A stretch of 10,905 nucleotides of DNA. Source: Clostridia bacterium (GTDB taxonomy: Bacteria > UBA6262 > WVXT01). Where the stretch lies: NCBI GenBank assembly GCA_030671905.1, contig DAOVHK010000043.1:1-10905 (forward strand), given 5' to 3'. A model generated the notes under the pieces. That model did not search any database, was not told the DNA's origin, and was given only the letters and a program-made list of their open reading frames with translations. Positions 1-6,417 of the stretch are shown here, piece by piece (the stretch's first letter is position 1; every line of letters starts with the position of its first letter). The position numbers were made by a program, and so were the translations under genes.

Positions 1-326
1 ATGTCAAAGGGCTTGGTAATGTAATCGTAAGCACCTTCGCGCATTGCCTCTACCGCTGATTTAACAGAAGGATAGGCAGTAATGGCAATAATACATATAT
101 CCCTATTTATCTGTTTAGTTTCTTTTATTACCTCAATGCCATTCATTCCAGGCATTTTTAAATCAGTGATTACTACATTATAGTCATCCTCTTTGATTTC
201 GCCTAATGCCTTTTCTCCAGTAGATACAGCCTTGACCTCATATCCGGCATCGGTTAACACGCCGGTTAAAAGGTTACGCATTACCTCTGCGTCATCAACA
301 ACTAAGATTTTGATTTTCTCTGACAT
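1..326 (-). CDS. Response regulator, receiver domain (partial, runs off the left edge)
   Basis: Reading leftward from an ATG at 326, the visible 108 or so residues form a complete-looking CheY-type receiver domain. It opens MSEKIKILVVDD, with the acidic pair D11/D12. The phospho-acceptor is D55 in ITDLKMPGMNG. A switch Thr follows in AITAYPS, and the conserved Lys sits in YITKPFD near residue 105. Asp phosphorylation by the kinase encoded just upstream is the expected role. The window ends right after the KPFD motif, so any output domain is out of view. It could be a stand-alone receiver, an NtrC-type sigma54 activator or another regulator. The start is preceded only by an A/G-rich stretch (AAAGAAAGAAAAAG), a weak ribosome binding site. 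The 125-bp gap to the kinase is longer than elsewhere in this operon. Confidence 0.93.
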   Translation of the reverse strand, partial: MSEKIKILVVDDAEVMRNLLTGVLTDAGYEVKAVSTGEKALGEIKEDDYNVVITDLKMPGMNGIEVIKETKQINRDICIIAITAYPSVKSAVEAMREGAYDYITKPFD

Positions 327-451
327 CTTTTTCTTTCTTTAATAATGTATAAAATAAAATTAAAAATTTTCGTAAGCTATGCTCTGTGAATTTGTTCCAG
401 GCAATGAATTTTTTCTTTGAGATTCTTCAGAGAGGCCCCCTTTTTAATTTA

Positions 452-1549
452 TTAACTGGAACTGACCGGTAAGGTAATGGTAAACGTCGTTCCTTTAGCA
501 ACCTTGCTCTCTGCAGTTATTGCTCCCTTATGTTCCTTAATAATCTGGTAAGTTATAGATAGTCCTATTCCTACTGATTTCCAATCTTCCTTGGTGGTAA
601 AGAATGGCTCGAACACCTTTTCTAAGTTCTCTTTAGGGATTCCACAGCCTGTGTCTTTGAAGCTAATCTTTAGATTCTTCTTTCCCTTCTCCGTCTTGGT
701 GCTTACCCGAATATTCAATTTTCCACCTTTGGGCATGGCATGTTGAGCATTAATGATAATGTTGGTAAAGGCCTGCTGCAATTGGTTGACATTGCCGGAT
801 ATAGAAGGTAACCCTGGTTCATAATTAGTAGTAAGTTTGATATTTTGTAACTCCAGCTGGTGTCTTATAATTGAAAGGGTTTTTTCGATTAACTGTTTTA
901 TATCCAGAACCACAGGTTCTACTGTAGGCTTGCGGGAAAATGAAAGTAAACTCTCCACAATCGACTTGCAACGCTTCGCTTCCTTTTCAATGTATTCAAT
1001 ATATTGCTTATAGGCTTTAAAATCCTTAGGAACAACATCGAGCTTTGATAGCTTCTGGAGGATAAATTGTGCGTACCCCAGGATGCCACCGATGGGGTTG
1101 TTTAACTCATGGGCAACAGCAGCGCCGAGCTGACCGATCGTGGACATCTTTGCTGATTGGATTAACTGGGCTTGGGTCAGTTTTAATTGCTTTGTCCTCT
1201 CTTCAACCTTTTGTTCTAATGTATCGCTCCACCGCGCTAAATCCTCTTTTTCCTTCTTCTCTTTGGCTATTATCTCCTGATAATATATGGCTCTATATGC
1301 ACTCTTGGAGGCTACGGTAGCAACTATCTTAACATACCCTCCCTTCTTTTTTAAGGCCTCACAGATTTTCTTAAACTCTGCTTCAGTATAAGAGCCCTTC
1401 CTGGGAAGCTTCACCTCCTTGATAGCTTCGTTAATAAACTTTTCTGCCGCCTCAATCCCTATTGACTGCCTGAGCAGTCCTACCAGGGATTCGATATTTA
1501 TCTCCGCCATTTTCATCTCCCCTATCCTCCCACCACTTTCCAAACTCAC
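452..1549 (-). CDS. Soluble sensor histidine kinase (HisKA-HATPase), partner of the FIST protein
   Basis: The product is a 365-residue cytoplasmic kinase with no membrane segment or signal peptide. Residues 15-90 are a small, mostly helical N-terminal region of unknown fold. Residues 90-135 are a likely coiled coil (EKEDLARW, LEQKVEERTKQLK). The H-box AAVAHELNNPIGG has phospho-acceptor H147. The ATPase part shows an N-box (NIIINAQHAM, from N263), a G1 box (DTGCGIP, from D299), an F box (FEPFFTTK) and a G2 box (VGIGLS). HELNNP is typical of NtrB/ZraS-like kinases. The gene follows the FIST gene by 34 bp, so FIST is the probable sensor input and the downstream receiver the output. The first start is a GTG at 1549 with AAAGGAG. 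ATGs at 1516 and 1510, preceded by GGGAGG and GGGGAG, are equally plausible and would remove 11-13 residues. Confidence 0.95.
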   Translation of the reverse strand: MSLESGGRIGEMKMAEINIESLVGLLRQSIGIEAAEKFINEAIKEVKLPRKGSYTEAEFKKICEALKKKGGYVKIVATVASKSAYRAIYYQEIIAKEKKEKEDLARWSDTLEQKVEERTKQLKLTQAQLIQSAKMSTIGQLGAAVAHELNNPIGGILGYAQFILQKLSKLDVVPKDFKAYKQYIEYIEKEAKRCKSIVESLLSFSRKPTVEPVVLDIKQLIEKTLSIIRHQLELQNIKLTTNYEPGLPSISGNVNQLQQAFTNIIINAQHAMPKGGKLNIRVSTKTEKGKKNLKISFKDTGCGIPKENLEKVFEPFFTTKEDWKSVGIGLSITYQIIKEHKGAITAESKVAKGTTFTITLPVSSS

Positions 1550-1570
1550 TCTTCTCCTTTAGAAAGTGGT
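1532..1570 (-). promoter_or_regulatory. Hairpin enclosing the first ribosome binding site of the kinase gene
   Basis: A perfect 9-bp inverted repeat, ACCACTTTC at 1532-1540 and GAAAGTGGT at 1562-1570, encloses 21 nt. In the leftward mRNA that loop contains AAAGGAG and the GUG start. The second set of start signals (GGGAGG, then ATGs at 1516 and 1510) lies directly after the 3' arm. The stem could hold the first site in a loop and influence which start is used. The repeat is directly visible; the function is inferred. Confidence 0.45.
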
Positions 1571-1583
1571 AGAGATCGCATTG

Positions 1584-2777
1584 TTATTCAGGAATCAACA
1601 AGACCACGCTGGTAGTATTATGGAATCCACTCAACTGCCCTATTTCCATAGCTATCTCACCATAAGTCTCAAAGCCTATCAGAGGTATTCCTCCAAGAAC
1701 ATCTTTGATTCCATCAACTGCTTTTGAGAAGTCATCTCCTAAGATTACCGCTCGACAGACACAATCGAATACTACTGCACCGGCCAATTTTATACCTTTG
1801 CATGCATTGAGAGCAAGTTCAGCCGCTTTTCTTGCTGAGGCAATCTGGGCTTTTTTAGGACTCTCCATCACCCTCAATACCGTTCCCTCCGGTATGGCGC
1901 AGGTGAAAGAAATAGGGCCTTTGGTAGTAGTAGTCCCTCCTAACCACCTTATTTTATATTCTGTTCCCGTGAGAAGACCAGCCTCATATCTGGTAAAGAA
2001 TGTGGCTATTGCTTCAGCCTTTGACATCGTGTCTACATCTATCCCCAATTTCTTCGCATTTTCCCGAGCGTACTTCTTCCACACCTCAAATGGAGATTGA
2101 CCATCGACTTCGTATACAACGTTCCCTTCCGCTTTAGTTACTGTCAATGGTGGACTAATGGGAGTGTGGCCATGTTTTACTCCAATCGCCACGGGAATTT
2201 TGGAAGCAACGAGGGTTAAACCGACGGCATCACTAGCTATTTGCTCATTGATAAACACATGGGTTTCCTTGAACTTAAGATCGTCTGCAGCAGCCCCGCC
2301 GGAAAATTTTACATTAGGTCCCAAGGCGTTAACCGCTGCTAATACCGATTCTTCTCCCTTTCCTGCTAAACCATCCACGAGAATGATAGCTGAGAGATAA
2401 GGATGATTTTTTACAATGGAGGGGAGTCCAGCTGTAGCCTCTTTAAGGGTCACAATTTCATCTTCTCTTAGTCCAGTCCCAAAACCAGTAAAGAACTTAT
2501 GATTATCTGAAGAGATTACTCCACAAACCACGCTCTCCTTCTCCACCTTTTTCTCGTTAAATTCACCAGCAGTAGAGCAACCGATAAGGGGAGCATTACC
2601 TGTAACCTTCCTTACACCATTGACCACAGCCTGATAATCATACTTACTCGAGGCAAAAACGATAGTGAGGTCAACTTTACTCGATCCAATTTTTCCCATC
2701 GCATTCTTAGCTACCTGTTCACCTACTTTAACACTGTCCTCGCCCTTTGCTAACGCTGTTCCAAATTTAGTTGCCAT
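1584..2777 (-). CDS. FIST N- and C-domain sensory protein
   Basis: The 397-residue protein matches FIST proteins, a ligand-sensing family found with signal transduction genes. The N-terminal domain (about 30-225) has the expected alternating strands and glycine motifs: LTIVFASSKYDYQ, then APLIGCSTAGEF, then KFSGGAAADDLKF near 158-170. The C-terminal domain (about 225-385) contains GQSPFEVWKKYA, then TCAIPEGTVLRVM, then AGAVVFDCVCRAVILG and IGFETYGEIA. It ends NTTSVVLLIPE, the usual FIST_C finish. There is no signal peptide or membrane segment, so it should act in the cytoplasm. The ligand is unknown; small molecules such as amino acids have been proposed for the family. GGGAGG sits 6 nt before the ATG. 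With a soluble kinase and a receiver downstream, the simplest model is FIST as the sensing subunit of a split two-component system. Confidence 0.95.
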   Translation of the reverse strand: MATKFGTALAKGEDSVKVGEQVAKNAMGKIGSSKVDLTIVFASSKYDYQAVVNGVRKVTGNAPLIGCSTAGEFNEKKVEKESVVCGVISSDNHKFFTGFGTGLREDEIVTLKEATAGLPSIVKNHPYLSAIILVDGLAGKGEESVLAAVNALGPNVKFSGGAAADDLKFKETHVFINEQIASDAVGLTLVASKIPVAIGVKHGHTPISPPLTVTKAEGNVVYEVDGQSPFEVWKKYARENAKKLGIDVDTMSKAEAIATFFTRYEAGLLTGTEYKIRWLGGTTTTKGPISFTCAIPEGTVLRVMESPKKAQIASARKAAELALNACKGIKLAGAVVFDCVCRAVILGDDFSKAVDGIKDVLGGIPLIGFETYGEIAMEIGQLSGFHNTTSVVLLIPE

Positions 2778-2904
2778 TTTTATCCTCCCTTATGAATCTA
2801 ATACTGAGTTTGTCAAAAATTCTGCCCCCAAGATTAATACGCTCAATAATTGGGACCATAGGTCCTATGGAAGAATAGGTCCTTCTTTTTCCTTTCCTTA
2901 TCAC
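2767..2904 (-). other. Possible 45-codon leader reading frame ahead of the FIST gene
   Basis: A leftward frame starting at a GTG (2904-2902) runs 45 codons to a TAA at 2769-2767. It begins VIRKGKRRTYSS, passes through IGPMVPIIERINLGG and ends REDKNGN, overlapping the first 11 nt of the FIST gene. An internal ATG sits at 2859. The product is basic and unlike anything I recognise. The strong AAGGAGG lies directly against the GTG rather than 5-9 nt before it, so initiation there is doubtful. It could be a translated leader coupled to FIST, a decayed gene end, or chance. Confidence 0.2.
2853..2883. repeat. Perfect palindrome plus nested inverted and direct repeats (operator-like)
   Basis: CCATAGG-T-CCTATGG (2856-2870) is a perfect 15-bp palindrome. 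Nested with it is GGACC-ATA-GGTCC (2853-2865). ATAGGTCCT occurs twice, at 2858-2866 and 2875-2883, 17 nt apart. The cluster lies in the predicted leader of the FIST operon, about 80 nt before its start codon. It could be a protein-binding site or an RNA hairpin. Which of the two it is cannot be told from sequence. Confidence 0.45.
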
Positions 2905-2910
2905 CTCCTT
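2899..2910 (-). promoter_or_regulatory. Extended Shine-Dalgarno-like sequence without a well-placed start
   Basis: Read leftward, AAGGAGGTGAT is an almost complete complement of the 16S rRNA 3' end, much longer than any other site in the window. It lies 122 nt before the FIST ATG, and no ATG, GTG or TTG follows at 5-10 nt. It may serve as a ribosome standby site, belong to a lost gene, or load a leader peptide. Confidence 0.35.
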
Positions 2911-2953
2911 GCAGGAATTCGTTTCAGTCAAGGCCCATTTTTACTTTTCCATA

Positions 2954-2982
2954 ATGATAATACATAAAACCCCTCATGTCAA
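2954..2982 (-). promoter_or_regulatory. Candidate sigma70 promoter of the FIST-kinase-regulator operon, with Fur-like overlap
   Basis: Leftward, TTGACA (2982-2977) and TATCAT (2959-2954) are separated by exactly 17 nt. A start near 2947 gives a leader of about 170 nt before FIST. On the plus strand, ATAATGATAAT at 2951-2961 overlaps the -10 and the inner spacer. It matches the first two hexamers of the Fur box consensus, while the third hexamer is poor. Iron control is therefore only a possibility. Confidence 0.55.
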
Positions 2983-3014
2983 ATGGAAAATGGAAGCGGA
3001 TGTTAAGAAAAAAG

Positions 3015-3047
3015 TTGCTTTATTTTATCTTTTTAAATTAGTATAAT
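3015..3047 (+). promoter_or_regulatory. Candidate promoter of the permease-EIIA gene
   Basis: A perfect TATAAT at 3042-3047 lies 38 nt before the ATG. The -35 is unclear: TTGCTT at 3015 gives a 21-nt spacer, and TTTATT at 3019 gives 17 nt with a poor match. AGAGGAG at 3065-3071 is the only Shine-Dalgarno sequence. At 14 nt from the ATG it is unusually far away. Confidence 0.5.
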
Positions 3048-3085
3048 ATATTCCCATTTTAATAAGAGGAGTTATTTAATAAATT

Positions 3086-4960
3086 ATGGAAGAAAAATTA
3101 GAAAGGAAACTCGGTCTACTTGATGTCTTCGCTATTGCTTCCGGAGCAATGATTAGTTCGGGATTATTTATTTTGCCTGCTCTGGCATATGCCAAGACCG
3201 GACCTGCTGTAGTCTTCTCTTATATTCTGGCTGGCATTCTGGTTTTGCCGGCAATGCTTGCCAAGGCGGAACTGGCTACTGCTATGCCCAAAGCAGGAGG
3301 AGTCTATTTTTTTATTGAAAGAAGTATGGGAGCTCCCATAGGTACTATCGGTGGACTTGCCAGTTGGTTTTCCTTGAGTTTTAAGAGCGCCTTTGCCCTT
3401 GTGGGAATAGGCATATTTGCTATGCTGGTTATTCCCGGTATTACAGGGACACAAATAAAACTTATTGCTGTAGGATGTTGTCTTTTCTTTATGTTTATTA
3501 ATATTATTGGTGTTAAACATACCGGAAGATTCCAGATAGCATTGGTCCTTTCTCTTATCGGTCTACTCCTTTTATATGTCTTTCGTGGCTTTCTACTTAT
3601 TCAACCACAGAGATATGCTCCTTTTATGCCTTTTGGTTGGGCTTCGGTTTTTGCTACTGCCGGTCTTGTTTTTGTTTCCTTTGGAGGTTTAACAAAGATA
3701 TGCTGTGTTGCCGAAGAGGTGAAAAACCCGGGACGCAATATCCCTTTAGGAATGTTTCTTGCTTTTACCATTGTGATGATTCTTTATGCTTTAGTTGTAT
3801 CCGTAACAGTAGGATTGCTCGATTCTATAGAGCTTGCCAATTCTCTTACTCCCATTTCCCTTGGCGCCAGCACTTTCATGGGAAATTTAGGAGGTCTGAT
3901 ACTGGGCTTTGCTGCCTTTTTGGCGTTTATCTCTACGGCTAATGCCGGTATCTTAACCGCTTCCCGGGATGCGATGGCTATGAGCCGGGATTACCTCTTA
4001 CCTAAATTTTTTCAGAGAATAGATGCCAGGTCTAAAACCCCCCGTTTTTCTATAATCTTTACCGCTGCTTTTATGATTATTGTTATCTTATTTTTAAGCC
4101 TGGAGGATTTGGTCAAGACAGCATCTACCCTAAAAATTCTATTGTTTATGTTTGTAAATTTATCCCTTATTGTTATGCGAGAAAGCAAGATACAGAGTTA
4201 TCGGCCAAAATTTCGTTCTCCCCTCTATCCCTGGATTCATATATTAGGAATCGTGGGATATGGATTTCTTATTTTTGAAATGGGAAGGATTCCTCTTTCC
4301 ATAACCGGGATTTTTATCGTTTGTGGACTGGTCTGGTATTTAGTTTACGCCAGGAACAGAGTAAGTCGCCAGGCGGCTCTGGTGCATGTTATTGAACGAG
4401 TTACTGCCAGAGAGTTAGTTGACGCTACTTTACCTGAGGAGTTAAGAGATATTATCATTGAGCGGGATAAGATTGTTGAAGACAGATTTGATGACCTTAT
4501 AAAGAAATGTGAAATTTTAGACTACGACCCAGCTACCACTACAAAATTTATGATTGAGGACATGTTTAAAATAGTAGCAAATGTTCTCTCCCGACGATTA
4601 CAGATAGAGGAAAAGACCTTGTTTAATCTTTTTATGAAAAGAGAAAAACAATCGAGCACAGTGGTTGCTCCCGGGCTGGCAATACCCCACATCGTTGTCA
4701 AAGGAGCGGGCAAGTTTGACATCCTAATAGTGCGCTGCAGGAAAGGAATTGCTTTTCCTGATACACCCCAACCGGTGCACACTCTGTTTGTTCTGGTGGG
4801 CTCTTCTGATGAACGCAATTTCCACCTCCGCGCCTTAGCAGCTATTGCCCAGATTGCCCAGGATAAAGATTTCGATAAAAACTGGTTAAAGGCGCGGAAT
4901 ATCGAAGAATTAAGACATATTATTTTACTGGCGGAAAGAAAACGTGTGGGTATAATATAA
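3086..4960 (+). CDS. APC-family amino acid permease fused to a PTS EIIA type-2 domain
   Basis: The 624-residue protein has two parts. Residues 1-430 are a roughly 12-helix APC-superfamily permease. The first helix carries the glycine-rich substrate-binding break SGAMISSGLFILP, followed by AELATAMPKAGGVYFFIERSMG and later SFGGLTKICCVAEEVKNPGRNIP, which are classic amino acid/polyamine/organocation transporter sequences. A helical linker (about 430-475) leads to a cytoplasmic EIIA domain of the fructose/nitrogen PTS type (about 475-618). Its phospho-acceptor motif APGLAIPH keeps H535, and it ends with IAQIAQDKDF and a C-terminal helix. The substrate is probably an amino acid or amine but cannot be named. 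The EIIA domain may adjust transport to PTS phosphorylation or energy state. There is no EIIB, EIIC or HPr gene in the window. The gene stands alone, with its own TATAAT upstream and 238 bp behind it. Confidence 0.93.
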   Translation: MEEKLERKLGLLDVFAIASGAMISSGLFILPALAYAKTGPAVVFSYILAGILVLPAMLAKAELATAMPKAGGVYFFIERSMGAPIGTIGGLASWFSLSFKSAFALVGIGIFAMLVIPGITGTQIKLIAVGCCLFFMFINIIGVKHTGRFQIALVLSLIGLLLLYVFRGFLLIQPQRYAPFMPFGWASVFATAGLVFVSFGGLTKICCVAEEVKNPGRNIPLGMFLAFTIVMILYALVVSVTVGLLDSIELANSLTPISLGASTFMGNLGGLILGFAAFLAFISTANAGILTASRDAMAMSRDYLLPKFFQRIDARSKTPRFSIIFTAAFMIIVILFLSLEDLVKTASTLKILLFMFVNLSLIVMRESKIQSYRPKFRSPLYPWIHILGIVGYGFLIFEMGRIPLSITGIFIVCGLVWYLVYARNRVSRQAALVHVIERVTARELVDATLPEELRDIIIERDKIVEDRFDDLIKKCEILDYDPATTTKFMIEDMFKIVANVLSRRLQIEEKTLFNLFMKREKQSSTVVAPGLAIPHIVVKGAGKFDILIVRCRKGIAFPDTPQPVHTLFVLVGSSDERNFHLRALAAIAQIAQDKDFDKNWLKARNIEELRHIILLAERKRVGII

Positions 4961-5104
4961 ACCCCTTGCTCTCTCTTTTTCGGGAAACTCCTTTAGTTGA
5001 CTGAATTTCCTTTCCATCCTTCCTCTGGTCTATCCACGGTAAGTAGCACTTCTGTATCAGTCATTCCTGAAGGCAAGCCAAAGAGAAAACATAAATTATT
5101 TTAC

Positions 5105-5133
5105 TTGCAACCGCGGAAAGTATTTAGTAGAAT
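5105..5133 (+). promoter_or_regulatory. Sigma70-type promoter of the LacD-like aldolase gene
   Basis: TTGCAA (5105-5110) and TAGAAT (5128-5133) are 17 nt apart, about 65 nt before the start codon. The gene also has a strong AAGGAGG 5 nt before its ATG, so an independent, well-translated transcript is likely. Confidence 0.55.
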
Positions 5134-5198
5134 AAATTTTCTTGAGCAGGTGGTCTTTTAGGTGGCGAAAATAATTTTATGTAAACAAGGAGGAAGAA

Positions 5199-6275
5199 AT
5201 GGGTAGTTGGGCGAAATTTCCTGATGGGATTGAGGTGGAAGAGGCTGTCTTTAAGGTATTAGCTAAATATGCACCTTCCGGCACTTTAGACGTTTTTGCT
5301 TCCGATCAACATAACTCTTATCTCAAGTTAACTTCATCTTATCTGAAGCACATTGGTGAAAGCAGAAAAGGTACTGATGAGGATGTGAAAGAAGTATGCC
5401 GGAGATTTGCTAAGTCTTTAGGCGGGATTCCTACGGCTGCTCTATTCAATCAGTTAGCCTTCAGAAGTCCCGGCTTCAGGGAGTTACTGGGGAAGAACGT
5501 TCTCCTTATTGGGAGACTTGAGGATACTAATACCATTCCGGTTGATGACGGCCGGGGTCAGCTTGCCCAGTTAGCTGTCAAGCCAGAGGAATGTAAAGAT
5601 GAGGTAGATGGTTTTAAAACCCTGGTAAAGCTTAATCCAGACCATAAAGAGAGCTGGAAAAAGAACTTAGAGTGGCTCCAGGGAGTCTTTGAAAGATGTA
5701 AGAAGCTGGGCAAGCCCCTGTTCAATGAGACATTGATATTTCAATCGCCGGGTGAATCGAAGGCTGATATGGCCAGAAGGCTACCTGATGACTTGGTGAA
5801 GATGGCGGAAGATTTCGGCCCTCTGGGACATTTTTATAAGACTCAAGTGCCTGTTCTCTGGGTAGAAGAGGGTGATAAGATTACCAAAATATGCGACGCA
5901 AAAGTTATAAGAGATGCAGCGAAAGCTATGGCTAAAATTGTTCCCAGACCAATGCTGCTTTTGAGTGCTGCTGTCGATTTCGAGCAATATTCTTCCCAGT
6001 ACGGGATAGTAGCAGATCTCTTTGCCGGACCGATGTGTGGGCGGGCCTATTTTAAAGAATCGTTTAGCGACCCCGAGACAAAAGATGGGGACAGTTTAGA
6101 AGCGAGCTTTAAACGGATTGCTCTTCCTCGTATCAAACATATTAAGAAATTAGCGCAGGTGATGAGTGAGGCGTGGTGGCATAAGTTTTCACAGATGTCT
6201 GATGAAGCAAAGTCTCTCGTCGATTTAGATGCCAAGACAAAGGTTTCCAGCATAAAAGCTGACTACGGTTACTGA
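5199..6275 (+). CDS. LacD-like class I aldolase (tagatose-1,6-bisphosphate aldolase family)
   Basis: The 358-residue protein resembles LacD-type TIM-barrel aldolases, which use a Schiff-base lysine to cleave ketose bisphosphates such as tagatose 1,6-bisphosphate. FASDQHNSY near 33-41 stands where LacD has its DQRG motif. GHFYKTQVPVL supplies the probable Schiff-base lysine K214, matching the KVEVPV segment of LacD. PMLLLSAAVDFEQY, then AGPMCGRAYFKE near 251-286, match the SAGVDF and GFLAGRA(I/V)W phosphate-binding end of the barrel. The DQRG-equivalent is altered and the sequence is clearly divergent, so the substrate is uncertain. It could act on another sugar bisphosphate or sulfo-sugar phosphate. 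No lac/tagatose kinase or isomerase gene is nearby. AAGGAGG lies 5 nt before the ATG. The gene appears to be its own transcription unit, with its own promoter and the Rrf2 promoter starting 55 bp behind it. Confidence 0.8.
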   Translation: MGSWAKFPDGIEVEEAVFKVLAKYAPSGTLDVFASDQHNSYLKLTSSYLKHIGESRKGTDEDVKEVCRRFAKSLGGIPTAALFNQLAFRSPGFRELLGKNVLLIGRLEDTNTIPVDDGRGQLAQLAVKPEECKDEVDGFKTLVKLNPDHKESWKKNLEWLQGVFERCKKLGKPLFNETLIFQSPGESKADMARRLPDDLVKMAEDFGPLGHFYKTQVPVLWVEEGDKITKICDAKVIRDAAKAMAKIVPRPMLLLSAAVDFEQYSSQYGIVADLFAGPMCGRAYFKESFSDPETKDGDSLEASFKRIALPRIKHIKKLAQVMSEAWWHKFSQMSDEAKSLVDLDAKTKVSSIKADYGY

Positions 6276-6329
6276 TATAGGTTTTTGGTAAATTTTATCT
6301 TCAAAATTTGAATCCCCTAAATTTTTTTC

Positions 6330-6359
6330 TTGACAAAATGATACTAATCTGGTATCATT
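6330..6359 (+). promoter_or_regulatory. Promoter overlaid by an 8-7-8 inverted repeat (probable Rrf2 operator)
   Basis: TTGACA (6330-6335) and TATCAT (6353-6358) are 17 nt apart. AATGATAC (6337-6344) and GTATCATT (6352-6359) form a perfect inverted repeat around TAATCTG. It fills the spacer and covers the -10, so a bound dimer would block RNA polymerase. The next gene encodes an Rrf2 regulator, and this family commonly represses its own promoter through dyads of this size. Autoregulation is therefore well supported but not proven. Confidence 0.75.
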
Positions 6360-6417
6360 ATAATAGAAATCAATTTGGACCTAATGGACTTAGTGGGATA
6401 AGAGGAGGTCTCGGGAG

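Noticed and set aside
1705..2100. Plus-strand reading frame of 131 codons inside the FIST gene
   Set aside because: It is fully antisense to a well-supported gene, and its composition reflects the opposite strand's codons.
2788..2816. TTGACA (minus strand, 2816-2811) as the FIST promoter
   Set aside because: At 17 nt it is followed by ATAAGG, which overlaps the ribosome binding site. The 2982-2954 promoter is far better.
2665..2967. Plus-strand reading frame of 100 codons across the FIST start and the divergent region
   Set aside because: It is antisense to the FIST gene for a third of its length, has no ribosome binding site, and its product has no recognisable domain.
3164..3520. Minus-strand reading frame of 118 codons inside the permease gene
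   Set aside because: It is a shadow of the membrane-helix coding sequence, giving a low-complexity N/S/K-rich product with no ribosome binding site.
6290..6309. Hairpin AAATTTT-ATCTTC-AAAATTT after the aldolase gene as a terminator
   Set aside because: The stem is made only of A-T pairs and is not followed directly by a T run, so it is too weak to call.
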